64,000 bases of DNA from contig ML213505.1 in assembly GCA_004369045.1 (NCBI GenBank), positions 1,656,551 to 1,720,550 of the forward strand, written 5' to 3'. How positions within the stretch are numbered: position 1 is the first letter of the stretch; each line of letters starts with the position of its first letter. The translations under genes were made by a program, and so were the position numbers. Positions 10,561 through 22,800 of the stretch are shown here, one piece after another. This stretch comes from Heliocybe sulcata. Taxonomy: Eukaryota > Basidiomycota > Agaricomycetes > Gloeophyllales > Gloeophyllaceae. Below the pieces are notes generated by a model. That model made no database searches and was not told the origin of the DNA. It saw only the letters and a list, made by a program, of their open reading frames with translations.

Positions 10561-13500
10561 ATGTTCAAACTACCGTCAAACCTTTCTGCACCTTTTGGAC
10601 TGCTAGGAGACGAAGCCAAGCTTTCGTTCCGAAGTCAGCCGGGAGGGATAGCGAAGCTAGCTTCGACGCGCGTGAGTGCATGAGAGAAACGGGGTGGACC
10701 AAGTCTCTTACAGCTATTCTTTCGAAAGAATATCTCGGATACGGATACATATTGGAATCAAGTGAGTTTGCTTATATGCATACGCTTCAAAGCTGTGACG
10801 ATAGGCAATCCTAGTATGTCGAGTTATTCGACTCTGCGTCCGATGTGTTCTCCTTGATATCACCGAACGATAGTACGTATCCATATGGCACCTCAACCTA
10901 TTCTTGATACTACTCTGATGGATCATAGTTCGCCGAGCCTTGCTGGAAGCACCGGAGAACGTCGCAACCCTCCTCCGTGTGATATCCACTCGACTATTCA
11001 ATCTAGTCTCCGATCACACGTTCCCCTCGAGCAGTAATCCGTCGGTTGCCTCACTGGCAACATCAATGACTTCCCTTATAAGGACTGGATCTGGGGAACG
11101 CAACACGACAAAAGAAGTGCTCAACTGCATCCGGGTACTTCAACGCGTGCTCCCTGTCATCTTTGAACTGGAAGGCGAGACCAGCAGATTCGAGCAGGAG
11201 GTACTGTGGAAGAAGGAGGAAGTACCGGACGAGGATACGACCGCGAACGACTCGAGCGCACAGTTCGTTATCGAGGATGAAGAGGAGGATGACGACACCC
11301 AAGCTTCCCGTCCTACGAGTCCCAAAGCCAGTGAGACGAAGCCTTTGAAGACACTGCCGTCACTAGCGGAGAGGCTGTTCAGCTGCTTGATCGACTTGAT
11401 GTTCTGTTGCGGATTTACTCTGCCGACGAAGCTCCAGGCGGACCATTACAAGATCAACTATGTAATCTGGTGCGCGTCGTATCCTTTGAGCATGTGGTTT
11501 ACTCGTTCTGAGGATACCGCCGTACAGGGAGAAAGGTGTTGGATCGACGGTAGATCCCGGACCCAGTCATATCTACGACTCGAACAAGACTGAGGTATTA
11601 AGGCTCTTGCTGGTTCTGTTCTCTAAGCAGATCTACGTTTCTCCCTCTGCGTTGCTATCGACGCCGTCGGCATACACATTGCATTTTGTGCAACGTACGC
11701 CGAGACGGGACGTACTGACCGTGCTGTGCTCTCTTCTCAACACTGCAATGAACTCGCAAAATGCGGCAAGTAACAGCATAGGCGGTATGACGACAAGACT
11801 CCCGTACAATCATTTGGTTTTCAAAGGAGAGGACCCGAGAACGACGTTGGTTAGCACGTGCTTCCAATTGTTGTGCGTGCTCTTGGACTTTCAGAGTGGG
11901 AGTACTCGGGACGCGGATGTGGGAAGCGGTGATACGCAGTCGTCTGCACCCACTTCGAAGACGAATGCCTTCAGGTACTTCTTAGCTAAGCTGGTAGGCC
12001 GAGTTCTTCAGAGGAGCTCTCGGATTATAACGAGTGCGTTTGTAGCACCGGACGCAAGACTTGGCGTTCATTGTGGATGGGTCAGCCTCGATCCTCGAGG
12101 GGCAGATGGCCTCCTTGAATAATCTCCTTCCAGGATCTCGAAAGCCAGTGCCTTATGTCACCGACACCAGTACGTCTGGGTGCCTCGTAGCAAGAACTAA
12201 ACCTGACTCGAGTTCTTCTTTCAGTTATATTCTTCTGGAAGATGATTGAATTGAACAAGGCAAGCATCGGATGCACAGCGAAATTGTAACGGTGGCTCAA
12301 GCCTCTGTTTCTAGAAATTCCGTGCTTATATTTTGGAGACCGATAAAGGAGTGAATATCACCGCGTATCTCCTATGCTATTGCCTGGAAATCAAGGACAA
12401 GCCACGTGAGCAAGTTTACTGCCCTCACCTTTCATGCGTATCTTACGGTACTTGTCATGTCAGAGCAACATGGCCTGTGTAGAGCCATTTCATATATCGT
12501 ACAAACACTCTCGGCTGAACATAGCTTTGGCATGAAACTATCATCACCGGTCAAAGCTCAACTCCCCGCGAAATGGCAACCTGTCGGAACGGCTGGCGAC
12601 TTCATGATAAACGTGAGTTGCCTGTCATTCCTGGGTAGCATGGTTCAATACCGTCGCTTCACTAGTCCATATACGCGATCGTTGCAACAACCTCGGGTAA
12701 CCTCAGCTCATTGTACCCGGCACTGATCATCGCCTTGTCCAACTGTGCGCCGTACTTCAAGAACTTGAGCGTCACGGCTTCCACGCGCTTGGTACAATTG
12801 TTCACTTCTTTCTCCAATTCCTTGTTCCTGCTCTCGGACGAAGGGCATCCAAGATTACTCTATTTCATGTGAGTTGTGCTACTCTCGCCTACGGCTGTCT
12901 ATTCAGTTTTCACAGGCTGGAGGTTTTCAATGCCGTGATCTTGCATAATCTGAGCGACAACCCTCATCTTATTTATGCAATCCTCGGTTCACACAAGGCA
13001 TTCGAGGATCTCGGTACCTTCACTCTGGCAAGAGGTCTTCGGGATGTCAGACGCGCACAGTTGGCTAAGGAAGAACAAGCGCAAAGGGTCGAGAATAGCG
13101 GGAGTGGTAGGGCAGACTCCGAGGCGTCTCGCGAGAGTCGAATCGAAAAGGCGAGATTGGTCCAAAGGGACAGCGACAACGCCCTCGGGCTTTCAAGGGC
13201 GACTATCTCAGAAGAGCCAGCTGCTGGTGGGGCGGCCGAAGCTACGAGTACGTCGGAGGACGACTCTCCATCGACGCAGCCTCTGATGTCCCCCACCGCC
13301 GGCGAGACCCCCACACGACCCAACTCACCGCCCTCGGTATCCGAAAAGGCACGCGGCAAGATGAAGGAGCGACGGTCCGTGTCCATGGATCAAAGTCTGG
13401 AGCGAATCGCTGCTGCTGGTATAGGTCGCAACGGTTTTGTGCCTACGCAGGAGTGGGTCACTTCGTGGCAACAAGGGTAAGTGCGTACACTGGTCATGGG

Positions 13501-13982
13501 GATAAACTCTTACCTTCCCTCAGTCTTCCCCTGGACCCTATCATGCTGACTATTTCGGAGCTCTTTCCGAAAGTCCAAGATATACAAAATGGGCGCCACA
13601 AGTCCAACTCTACGACTGCGATTGTTGATTTCTTATCGAATGTCACGCTGAAGGACACGTTACCGCCACCACCTCCGGTTACACCCCGACGATTTATGGT
13701 GAGCTGATAGCCCCATACCCGATGCATTCAGTATCTCTAATGATGATCTAGTGGTCAGAGGCGTCTATCGTCTGGTTAACATCCTTGATATGGGGTGAGA
13801 TCTATGTAAGAGGCATGACGCCCCTAGGAGTCTGGAACTCCACGAACGTCCGCCTCTTCTACGTCAAGCACACTCAGACACAACAACTGCAGATCAAGGA
13901 TGCTGTCTCCAGTGTCGTAGGAGGTCTGCTTGGGCGAACGGCGTCCGGAGAAGGTTCTCCTCGCCAGCGTCCTGCAGCGTGA
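10561..13982 (+). CDS. HID1: HID1/Ftp105 family Golgi-associated protein
   Basis: HID1 proteins are peripheral Golgi proteins needed for secretory-cargo sorting in animals; the S. pombe member Ftp105 anchors the deubiquitinase Ubp5 at the Golgi. The N terminus KLSFRSQPGGIAKLASTR joins through two small introns to LFFRKNISDTDTYWNQYVELF and SDVFSLISPNDI, then RRALLEAPENVATLLRVI. These are strong family blocks. An acidic, Ser-rich low-complexity loop follows near 11260-11330. The conserved middle (PSLAERLFSCLIDLMFCCGF) and a second Ser/Thr-rich insert at 13100-13390 precede the C-terminal TSLIWGEIYVRG and NVRLFYVKHTQTQ. About ten introns are required. I chose the ATG at 10561 because it gives MFKLP followed by the family's SFR..PG motif. 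It lacks Gly2, so N-myristoylation as described for animal HID1 is not possible with this start. Confidence 0.9.
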
Positions 13983-14605
13983 GAGAGAGCTATGTAGTAG
14001 TTTATTGCCATATCGTGTTGTACCTCATCATCACCCTGGATATTTTCAAGTTCAGACGGCTATGCAGGCATGCCCGAAATGTGAAGCTTCAAGCTCAGCC
14101 CTTGAGCACGGTCTCTGTATCCGCAGCATTGCCCAGCGGGGAGTGATCCATTAGGCATATTCGGGGTTGCCGCCTATATCTCCAAGGCTGGCCTGAGCGG
14201 TCCCACCGTTCACCGAGTAACAGCAGGGCGGAAAGCGATAGACAGCTGAGATAGCCCTTTCAGGGCGACTGCCCCGAAGCAGGATGTCCGACCGCATCAA
14301 CCGCGGCTCTAAGCGCTATATCTGATTCTGACTCGAAGTCAGAAAGGCACCAGTGCTGTCGGAGAGCCCAGGGCCGTTGAATATACACAGAATATCAGAA
14401 CAGAGCTCGACTAATTTGAGGGCTTCGGTCAGAGTAGTGGCTGGCGGTGTTTACGTTTGTTTTACCGCAGCCATACTTGGTTCCGGGGCGAGGCTGCCGC
14501 GTTGTCTGGTGCACTCATTGACACCCCCTTGTCTCCTGCTTCCATCTTCGACCACTAGTTCGTCTGATATAAAGTCGTCTTCTCGCCCACTACCGTCAGA
14601 TAACA
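13983..14605. other. Intergenic; promoter region of ATG8
   Basis: No gene is seen. The 3' flank of the HID1 gene runs into a pyrimidine-rich stretch (14510-14600, with CACCCCCTTG and CCTGCTTCC) just before the ATG8 start. Such CT-rich leaders are usual around transcription starts in these fungi. Confidence 0.4.
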
Positions 14606-15218
14606 ATGCGTTCAAAGTTCAAGGACGAGCACCCCTTCGGTACGTGCGCCCTAGCCCGTGCACAGCTCGGAGCGGTCAGGCTTACGCCGTCGTGCACCCC
14701 GGTCCTACAGAGAAGCGCAAGGCTGAGGCTGAGCGTATCCGCCAGAAGTACCCGGATCGTATCCCAGTGCGTCGCGTGGAGCGCGCTCTTTCACGTCCGA
14801 GTACTGACTCCACCTAACTATAGGTCATTTGCGAGAAGGCGGATAGGACAGACATTCCCACCATTGACAAGAAGAAGTACTTGGTGCCATCGGTGCGTTC
14901 ACAGAACGATGCGACGAGAGATGTATTCGCTAACGAGTTCGTTGTTAGGACTTGACCGTCGGCCAGTTCGTCTACGTAATCCGGAAGCGTATCAAGCTCG
15001 CGCCGGAGAAGGCTATCTTCATATTCGTCGACGAGGTCTTACCGCCAACAGCAGCACTCATGTCCGCGATCTATGAGGAGCACAAGTGCGCGGACCCTCC
15101 TTACTCTGACTGCTCCATGCTAATTATCTGCTTCCCTAGGGACGAGGACGGCTTCTTGTATGTCAGCTACTCTGGCGAGAACACATTCGGGAGCGAGGAG
15201 TCATCACGGAGCGCATGA
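14606..15218 (+). CDS. ATG8: Atg8 ubiquitin-like autophagy protein
   Basis: Atg8 is conjugated to phosphatidylethanolamine and drives autophagosome expansion and cargo binding. Five exons with four short introns give [70 protein letters not shown], then [20 protein letters not shown] and [17 protein letters not shown]. The exposed glycine after ENTF is the Atg4 cleavage and lipidation site. A tail of about eight residues (SEESSRSA) would be removed. The K-Y-P-D..P and R-x-R..L residues that form the AIM/LIR-binding pockets are present. First exon is only 35 nt. Length (about 124 residues) is typical. Identification is unambiguous. Confidence 0.98.
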
Positions 15219-15670
15219 TCGTCTCGAGTCCGCAGTCTTGCCTGCGCTTTGGGCTTGAGCTGCACGAGAGGGTTTACGGAGCCAGATATATAACGAACAT
15301 CATAATGAGTTCCGTTTTGTCGCTTGTTCTACTGCGGTTCGCAGTTGCTGCGCCGTACTTTCCCTTCACCGGCACGTATCCCTCCTTCCTGGTTTCTTCT
15401 TGTGTAGTTCTAGCTCTTATATCCACTCTTCATTTCTTTGACTCACGACATCGTAAGAGGATGATACTCATGTATGAACACTGTATAGAGGAGCTTTGGC
15501 GATGAGAACATACTCGATTGAATCTTCCACTTGAAGCTTGATATCTTGGGTACTACGCCTGAGCCGCCGGCCCACTATGGTGTAATCCCTCCCTGATACT
15601 CATGTGCTCCCACCAGATGTCGACAGAGCGCTTATCATGTTCTGTGCTGCGTATTGACCTTGTCTTGGGA

Positions 15671-15678
15671 TATATAAG
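15671..15678 (+). promoter_or_regulatory. TATA box of the M28 aminopeptidase gene
   Basis: GGGATATATAAGATAG gives a TATATAAG match about 40 bases upstream of the start codon at 15718. This fits an inducible secreted-enzyme promoter with a very short leader. Confidence 0.55.
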
Positions 15679-15717
15679 ATAGTGAGTCAGTGCCTATGAA
15701 TATTCCCGTGTTCTAGG

Positions 15718-17175
15718 ATGAAGCTGAGCGTGTCCTTCGTTGTTTCTGCTCTCTTTGCGGTTCTCAACACCGCGAATGCCTTGCAAGTAGTTCTCGACGA
15801 CTCGCACCCGCCTCATCACGCATTTGGTCTCAAGAATGCCCCTTTGGAGCATCGCATACAGCAGTTCTCTCATGTTACTGCCGATCCAGTTGAATTATAC
15901 AAGTTGGTCGACCCCGATGGTGCAGCCGACCTCAATGAACCGCGCCTGCTAAAAATCTGGGGAGAACAGGAGGCGGAGTGGTTGACGGAGGGCGACAAGT
16001 TGAGGCTGCACAGGCAGGGACTGAAGTTCACGGATATCACGGAGACGAGAAATTTGGGGCAGAAGAACAAGGTGAAGGTTCAGGCAGCCACCGGTGAGCA
16101 GTAAGGAGTTCATGGAGTGGCCGAACGGGACTGACTCTTCAGTGATCGAAGAATTCCCTGAGATCTCATATGGCACGAAAATTCGGGATGTTATCTCGCA
16201 TCTGTCCGCGCATGATATGCGAGACAACCTCGAGAAGCTGACGAGCTTCTTCAACCGCTTCTACAAGAGCGAGAACGGGGGTGCTAGCAGCCACTGGTTG
16301 TATTTGCAGGTTCTGACGTACGTGCCCCTCCCAGTAGGATGTCTTGCATCAATGAGTTGACCTACATCACTGTCCACAGATCATTGCAAAAGCAGACCCT
16401 ACCATCCCCCTGTCCATCCGAAAATTCACACACAGCTTCCCTCAATCTTCCATCATTGCGCGCTTCGAGCCGAGATATCCTTCATCGAACAAGACCGCAG
16501 CCGTCATCATAGGCGCCCACCAGGACTCCGCCAACTACTTGCACCCGCTCCTCCCCGCCCCAGGTGCAGATGACGATGGCAGCGGCACTGTCACCATCTT
16601 GGAGGCGTTCAGGGTGCTCGTCGAGCGCAATCTCACACCCGAGTATCCGGTGGAGTTCCACTGGTATGCCGGTGAGGAGGGCGGCCTGCTTGGGTCGCGT
16701 CCTATTGCAGCTGAGTATGAGATGCTCGGAAGGGATGTCAGGGGCATGCTCCAGTTCGACATGACCGCGTATACGAAGACGAATCATACGCCGACTGTTG
16801 CGTTCATTACGACGGATGTAAACACCCCGCTTACGGAATACGCGGTCTCCTTGAGTAAGGAGTATGCTGACTACCCTGTTCAACGTGAGCATCTCTCCTT
16901 CCGACTGTTATCGCGTCTTGACATCTGTGAATGTCCCATTTGTAGTTGCGAAGCTGTTCCCTCGTGCGGGCTCGGACCATATGTCGTGGCATGACGCCGG
17001 CTACAAGGCTGGATTCGCCACGGAAGGAGATCCTTACACTGAGTTCGATCCCTATGTTCATACTAGTGTTAACGATACCATGTATCTTCCCGACGGCGAG
17101 TTCAGCTTCGAGCACGCCCTGGAGTTCTCGAAGGTCGCAGTTGCATTTGCTGTTGAGCTGGGGGGTTGCATGTAG
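15718..17175 (+). CDS. Secreted M28 leucine aminopeptidase (Zn-dependent)
   Basis: Family M28 (Aeromonas/fungal LAP type) exopeptidase that removes N-terminal residues from peptides outside the cell. A signal peptide (LSVSFVVSALFAVLNTANA) is followed by a propeptide of about 80 residues that reads LLKIWGEQEAEWLTEGDKLRL. The catalytic domain shows the five metal ligands of the family: His in GAHQDSANY, bridging Asp in GADDDGSGTV, Glu in WYAGEEGGLLGS (the first Glu is the general base, the second a ligand), Asp in LQFDMTAY and His in DPYVHTSVND. GSDHMSWHDAGY is the usual substrate-pocket block. Introns are at about 16096-16140, 16318-16380 and 16886-16946. The product ends near VELGGCM, with no membrane anchor. 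A TATA box lies just upstream. Confidence 0.93.
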
Positions 17176-17297
17176 AGTAGACCGGTCCTATCAGGTGGTA
17201 CCTTCCTGCACTGGTAGGATATATAACCGAATTTCCAGATTCCGACTGCGCTGCGCCCGTACCAGTACAGACGTATTGCATATAGGGTTTAGGGATA

Positions 17298-18787
17298 TTA
17301 GGACAGCACTGAATCCTCAGCATCGGCGGCGTCCAGCAACGCAAGGTCCAGCTCAGCATATAGATCATCTGAGTTTGCCCCTCCGTCCGACTGGGCGTCA
17401 GGTTCTCCGAGCTCTTCTGGGAGCTCTTGCGTTGTTAAGCCCTGCGATGGAGCCTCAGGGACTGCAGTCTCCTCCATGAGCACCGCTGGTCGCTTCTTGG
17501 ATATACAGATGTTCGAGGACATGGATACGATCTCATCTACCGTGGCTATGCCAGCGGCTGTCACGATGTAATCCACCGACGCAGGGGACGACACGGAACT
17601 GAAGATGACGCTTAAGCGCCTGATCAGGGTGGACGAATCGCTGGCGGGCTCTCTGTGCGACACAGAAGCGGAAGCGTCGCCTCTCGACCGCTTGTCCGCG
17701 AAGTCATACAAGTTGCGGTATCTGTTGGTCCTCGTGCACATTATCCTCGCGTTGACCTGGTTTGCCCATACCAGGGCCAGTCCCGCTTCTTTCCTGTCTT
17801 CGCCTGGGATGCTGTCAGCGCGGTTGAACCAGCGTGCTTGTTCTCGGTAGATCAAGTCGTTTTGGTCGGCTGGGCCAGCTGAAGGACCCTGGTCGACGAC
17901 GTCGACCACCTCGTTCAGAACCAGGACGGCGATTTGGTGTTCGCTGGCGATGCTGTGGAGGAGGGCCGAGATCTGCGCGAGGTCCTTGGAACGCTGCACT
18001 AGTGTGTTTGTGGTAGTCCTCTTGTCGGAGTGGAAGAGTTCCGTCAGGGCGTCTATGACCAGCAGTTTAACGGGTCTTTGGTTCTGTTCCCGTAGCTGTT
18101 TGATTAGATCGCGGAATTTCACGGTTAGGGCAAGTATAAGCATTGGCAGGGTGGGAGTCGCCATAGTATGGATGCCAGAGAGGCCGCAGTTCTTGGACGA
18201 TAGCGCAGAGTGCGTGTCCCGTATTTGAAGAAGTCTGTTCGTACGCAGCTTTGACGAAGTCGTCAGGTAACAGGCCGAGGCGCATAGCCCCCGTAGTTCC
18301 ATGGGTAGTTGAACGAAAAGGGAAGCCTGTAAAGCAAACTGTGTCTTGCCCGCCGCGCTTCAATATGATGTCAGACGGGAAAGACCCTCAGTAGCGACCG
18401 CGGGCCTGCACCTTTCGCCAGTAAGCTCCCATATCATGCCGGTCCTGTATCCGCCGCCGAGGACCTGATCTAAGACAGCATCCCCAGTGGTAAAGGTTTC
18501 TATGCCCTTATCAGCGAGTTCCGCGAGAAGAGGTGCAGGCTTGCGATATGCCTTGCAGACGTGGTCTCTTATGCTATCGGCATCCGCAGGCGTCATCTTG
18601 CATCTCTTCATAAGTTCGGCGTTCGAGAGCAATAGTATGTCGGACGCACTCAGAATGTTTGCTAATACGTAAACCGACAATGGATTTTGTAAGTCTTCTG
18701 ATCTCTCGCAAGGAGGTGGTGTGATCTACCTCTCTTCAACATTGCCCTTTGGGCTGTGGTCAGACCAGGCACTCCTGAAAGATTCAT
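17298..18787 (-). CDS. RAD57: Rad51 paralogue, Rad57/XRCC3 type
   Basis: RecA-fold ATPase that helps assemble or stabilise Rad51 filaments in homologous recombination (Rad55-Rad57 in yeast). I place the start at 18787: MNLSGVPGLTTAQ then an intron (about 18662-18728) to ANILSASDILLLSNAELMKRC, the N-terminal helix-hairpin region. A second intron near 18360-18410 splits Walker A, restoring GESAAGKTQFALQ. Walker B reads KLLVIDAL, followed by the ELF segment. Downstream are ALLHSIASEHQIAVLVLNEV (L2-like) and GLALVWANQVNARI. The C terminus is long, acidic and poorly conserved (AELDLALLDAADAE). No ATG precedes the TTG at 18680 in that frame, which is why the upstream exon is needed. XRCC3 is an alternative name; the two are orthologous groups hard to separate by eye. 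Confidence 0.82.
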
Positions 18788-18934
18788 TGTCCTCGTGAAT
18801 TATCTGTATCGTCGCCCAAGCAAGTTCTCAGGAAGGAAAAGCCAGGCGAGATGCGAAATAAATATTGGATCGACGCGTCAAGTCGGAGTTGCGGGAGTTC
18901 GACGCGCTTGTGGCTGCGGCAACTTGCGGTTAAG

Positions 18935-19602
18935 TTACGAGTCCTGAGGTAACGAAGGAGGAGTCCTTACGCTCAAAAGTAGGGCGGGTTGCCGAACAGC
19001 AGCAGCGTGGGAAGCCAATGCCGAGAAGTCGTGAGAGTTATTTTGCGTAGTGCTCATTACAGGATTTAAGTTCCGCTTCAAAGTCCGCTTGTATTCGTGA
19101 CTACAAAATGCCTACAAACCGCGTTTTGTAGTGTCCGTTCCGCTTCCGTTTGTCCCTCGTCACGCAGTTCTGCGCAGATCCACTTGTACTTTCTAATATA
19201 AGGTCTTATTACTTGCATGTGTGTTTATCAATATTTCTGTGAATTACCGTATAAATTGTGATNNNNNNNNNNNNNNNNNNNNNNNNNNNNNNNNNNNNNN
19301 NNNNNNNNNNNNNNNNNNNNNNNNNNNNNNNNNNNNNNNNNNNNNNNNNNNNNNNNNNNNNNNNNNNNNNNNNNNNNNNNNNNNNNNNNNNNNNNNNNNN
19401 NNNNNNNNNNNNNNNNNNNNNNNNNNNNNNNNTGTGCTCTCAGAATTTTAATTATGTGTCTAGTTGATGGTTTGATTCATTATCTCTGCACCATGTTATA
19501 TAATTATTTAAGCAAAGGATATATTGTATAATTAAAATATTACTTGGGCCTCAGGACTCGTAAAATGCCATGCAACGCAGTGGCCCGCTTCTCCAAGTTT
19601 GG
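18935..19602. mobile_element. TIR-bearing non-autonomous repeat, copy 1 (interrupted by assembly gap)
   Basis: A 15-base perfect inverted terminal repeat, TTACGAGTCCTGAGG at 18935-18949 and its reverse complement at 19549-19563, brackets about 630 bases. The interior becomes AT-rich towards the right. The same sequence recurs inverted at 63337-64000. Similarity between the copies continues about 39 bases past the right TIR to CCAAGTTTGG (19602), so the TIR pair may be nested in a slightly larger repeat. TA flanks the CGAG...CTCG core on both sides, as a Tc1/mariner-type insertion would leave. No transposase frame is seen, so it looks like a MITE or deletion derivative. Confidence 0.65.
19263..19432. 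other. Assembly gap (170 N)
   Basis: Run of unknown bases inside repeat copy 1. The matching part of copy 2, between its GAGAGCACA (ending 63515) and ATCACAAT (from 63673), is 157 bases. The gap is therefore probably close to its true size, and the missing sequence is most likely repeat interior rather than a gene. Any open frame running through the Ns is meaningless. Confidence 0.95.
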
Positions 19603-19828
19603 GTTAAGTGACCCGCGCCACGTCTTTGCCACACCGTTTGATAGTATCGACTTTGCGCTTGAAGCTTAAGTACCGAGTTTCTGCTGGAGCTTGTTTTACT
19701 TGGTTCTGCAGGAAAGAAAAGGATTCTGGTTCTCCTCGTCGGTCTGCTGAGCAGCTGACCTGGAGCTGTTGTCTGGCGCTCAGGCCTCAGGTCTCTAGGC
19801 TCAACGTCACCTCGACAGCTTTCGGAAT

Positions 19829-22800
19829 ATGTTGCCCCTCTGGCTGCTTCTACCCTTAGGACTCGCTCAGCTCGCTGTATCCCAGCCCTCTAACGAATCA
19901 GAGTCTCTGCTATGGGGTGCTTACCGCCCGAACCTGTACTTCGGCCTGCGTCCTAGGCTCCCGCAGTCGCTCATGACTGGCCTTATATGGTTTGGCACGC
20001 AAGACTTCATGTCTGTCAGCCGTTCGTCTGATAATATACTACGCGATTGACCTTGTGACTCACACGGTATACTGCTATGCAGGGCCGCGGCACGGATGCG
20101 ACCAAGGCGACGGACTGGAGGGCTATACTTGGACGGAGTATGATCCACGAAAGGGTGGCGTGCAAGTATTGAACGACCGACCGAACAACGTGCAGATTAC
20201 AACCGAATTGATAAAAGTACCCGGTGGTAGTAATGGGGGCAGTTGGGCTGCCCGTGTACGGGGAGTGCCTATGGACCCCAGTACGTTGTGATAAAATCAT
20301 GTTTGGCTCGTGCAAATTCAATTCAAATCATTAGCTCGGCCATCCCGCACTTCTTTCATCTTCTATACTGGTCTGGAGGGACTCGGTGGATTGGACATGG
20401 AGAGCGACGAAGATGAGAATGTACGGTGGGTACATGTATAACACACGTATATCTGCTCATGCCCTGGTTAGGGTTTAGAGGGTCCAGTCAAGTTATCCGG
20501 CTCCTCGCCGGACTTGGATGATTTTACTATCCGCATAGTCGATGGTACGGTCTGGCTTTAGTCTGTCTTTGGAGCAGGTTCAGTATGGTATTCGTACAGG
20601 TCCTGACAACACTCCCGTCACCAACGGTGCCTACTCCCATCTCTTCGCAGACCGTATCGGCAAAACCCATTTCGTCGGCCTCCGTCTTGCTCCCGGACAG
20701 ATATGGCAAGCCAGAGGCGCGTCGTACCGCTTTCCAGTCGTTCCTCCTGCTGACTTCGCACGTATTCCTCAGATTTCATAATGCAGAATATCATTGGTCG
20801 AGCGCAGAATATCCTGGAAGCGTACAAAGACCCGCAGAAGGGCGCTCCAGACCCGTCCTTCGTCTTACAGCTCTCGGACGAGGGGCTCTCGGGAAGCAAC
20901 CTCTACGCTGTGCAGAAGAGCTTCGACGGGGAATTCCAGTTCGACGTGTTCTATGAGAGTGCGAGTGCCAACCATCCCTTAGGCCGTCTGTATCCCTCTG
21001 TTCCTCTGTCTTCCTCTGATTGTGACTGATTACCTTGATCAGCCACCACGTTGAATGAAGGCATCCCCGCTCTGCTCCAGTCCTTCAACCAGAGGTTCGG
21101 CTCCGTCTTCCCTCTTCCTCCAGCTGCCGATCTTGCTTCCTCTTCCGACCCTGAGGGCCTGCAAGCCTTCTCCAAAGCTATCACATCCAACTTGATGGGC
21201 GGCATCGGGTATTTTTACGGGACGTCGATTGTGGACCGGGGGTTCGCGTACGAGTGGGACCAGGAAGATGATCAGGATAGTGATGAGGAGGATGAGGGCG
21301 CTAAGGCGAAGGGTGCGAGGCTTACAGAGCCCCGCGCCCTGTTGACGGCTACTCCTAGTAGGAGCTTTTTCCCGAGAGGGTTCTATTGGTACGTTTCATT
21401 CATGGTCATGTGTTGAACTATCTCATTCTTGACGTTGTGCAGGGATGAAGGCTTCCATCTCCTACATATCGGAGCCTGGGATAACGACTTAAGGTGGATT
21501 TGAACTGTGACATGAGAGTTCGGACGTCACACTCACCCGTTTCCAGCTTGGAAATCCTGAAAGACTGGATTGACCTCATTGATGAAGATGGATGGGTTGC
21601 GCGAGAGCAGATCCTCGGCGAAGAAGCTCGTAGCAAGGTATGCTCAGCTTCACCTTCTCTTGATCGGGGGATTTACCGTTCGCGTACAGGTGCCAGCCGA
21701 GTTCCAGACCCAAGTCCCGACCAATGCCAACCCTCCGACGCTAGCTATGGCAGTCACAGCATTCATTGCGCGTTTACAGTCGTCACCATCAGGTCCCTCT
21801 GATGCCGAGTTGGGCATGGATATGGGTATGCAGGTCCCTCTCGCCGCGGTGGAGGAAATGACCCCCGGCTCCACCACCCCTACCGGTCCAGGCAGCAGAT
21901 ACCTAGAATCCCCGGAACTCGCCATGTCCTTCCTCAAATCCATCTACGCGCCTCTTAAGCGCCATTACGAGTGGTTCCGCCGGACGCAACGCGGGCAGAT
22001 CAAGCAGTACGGGAGGAAAGCGAGGTCAAGGAGCGAGGCATACAGGTGGCGCGGGAGGAGTGAGAAGCATGTGTTGACGAGCGGGATGGATGACTATCCG
22101 AGGGCTCCACCGAGTGCGGGGGAGTTGCATCTGGATCTGATTAGCTGGATGGCGTTTTTCACGAGGACTATGAGGGAGATTGCGGGGTTTGTGGGGGAGG
22201 TGGACGATGAAGCTAGTTTTAGGGAGATTGAGGTCGCGATCTTGAATAATATAGATGGTTGGTCTGTGTCTCATTTCTTGGTCTGACGAGTGTTCAAGAT
22301 TACTTGACCATTGCAGACCTTCACTGGAGTGAGGAGAACAAAATGTACTGTGATGTCGGGGTGAATGACGAAGGTAATGTCACTTCTCTCTCCAGCAAAC
22401 TCCGCTCACCTGGATATATTCCGCTCACCTGGATATATTCCGCTCACCTGGATATATTTTTATACAGACGAATCATACCATGTCTGCCATAAAGGCTATC
22501 TCTCCATCTTCCCCTTCCTCCTGTCGCTTCTCTCGCCTGAAGCTCCCCAGCTTGGTGCTATCCTGGACATGGTCCGCGACCCCAAGGAACTCTGGTCGCC
22601 TTACGGCTTACGGAGTTTGTCTGCCTCCCATCCCGAGTTTGGGCAAGGCGAGAATTATTGGAAGGGTCCTATCTGGATTCAGATGAACTATATGGCGCTA
22701 AGAGCCCTGTACAAAGTACGTCATGTCCTGGGCAGCTTGGAGTAACAAGTTGATTGGCTTTGGTCTAGACGTATGCGGCGCAGGACGGGCCCTACCAGAA

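Noticed and set aside
19221-19467. Open frames running through the N block
   Set aside because: Artefact of translating unknown bases.
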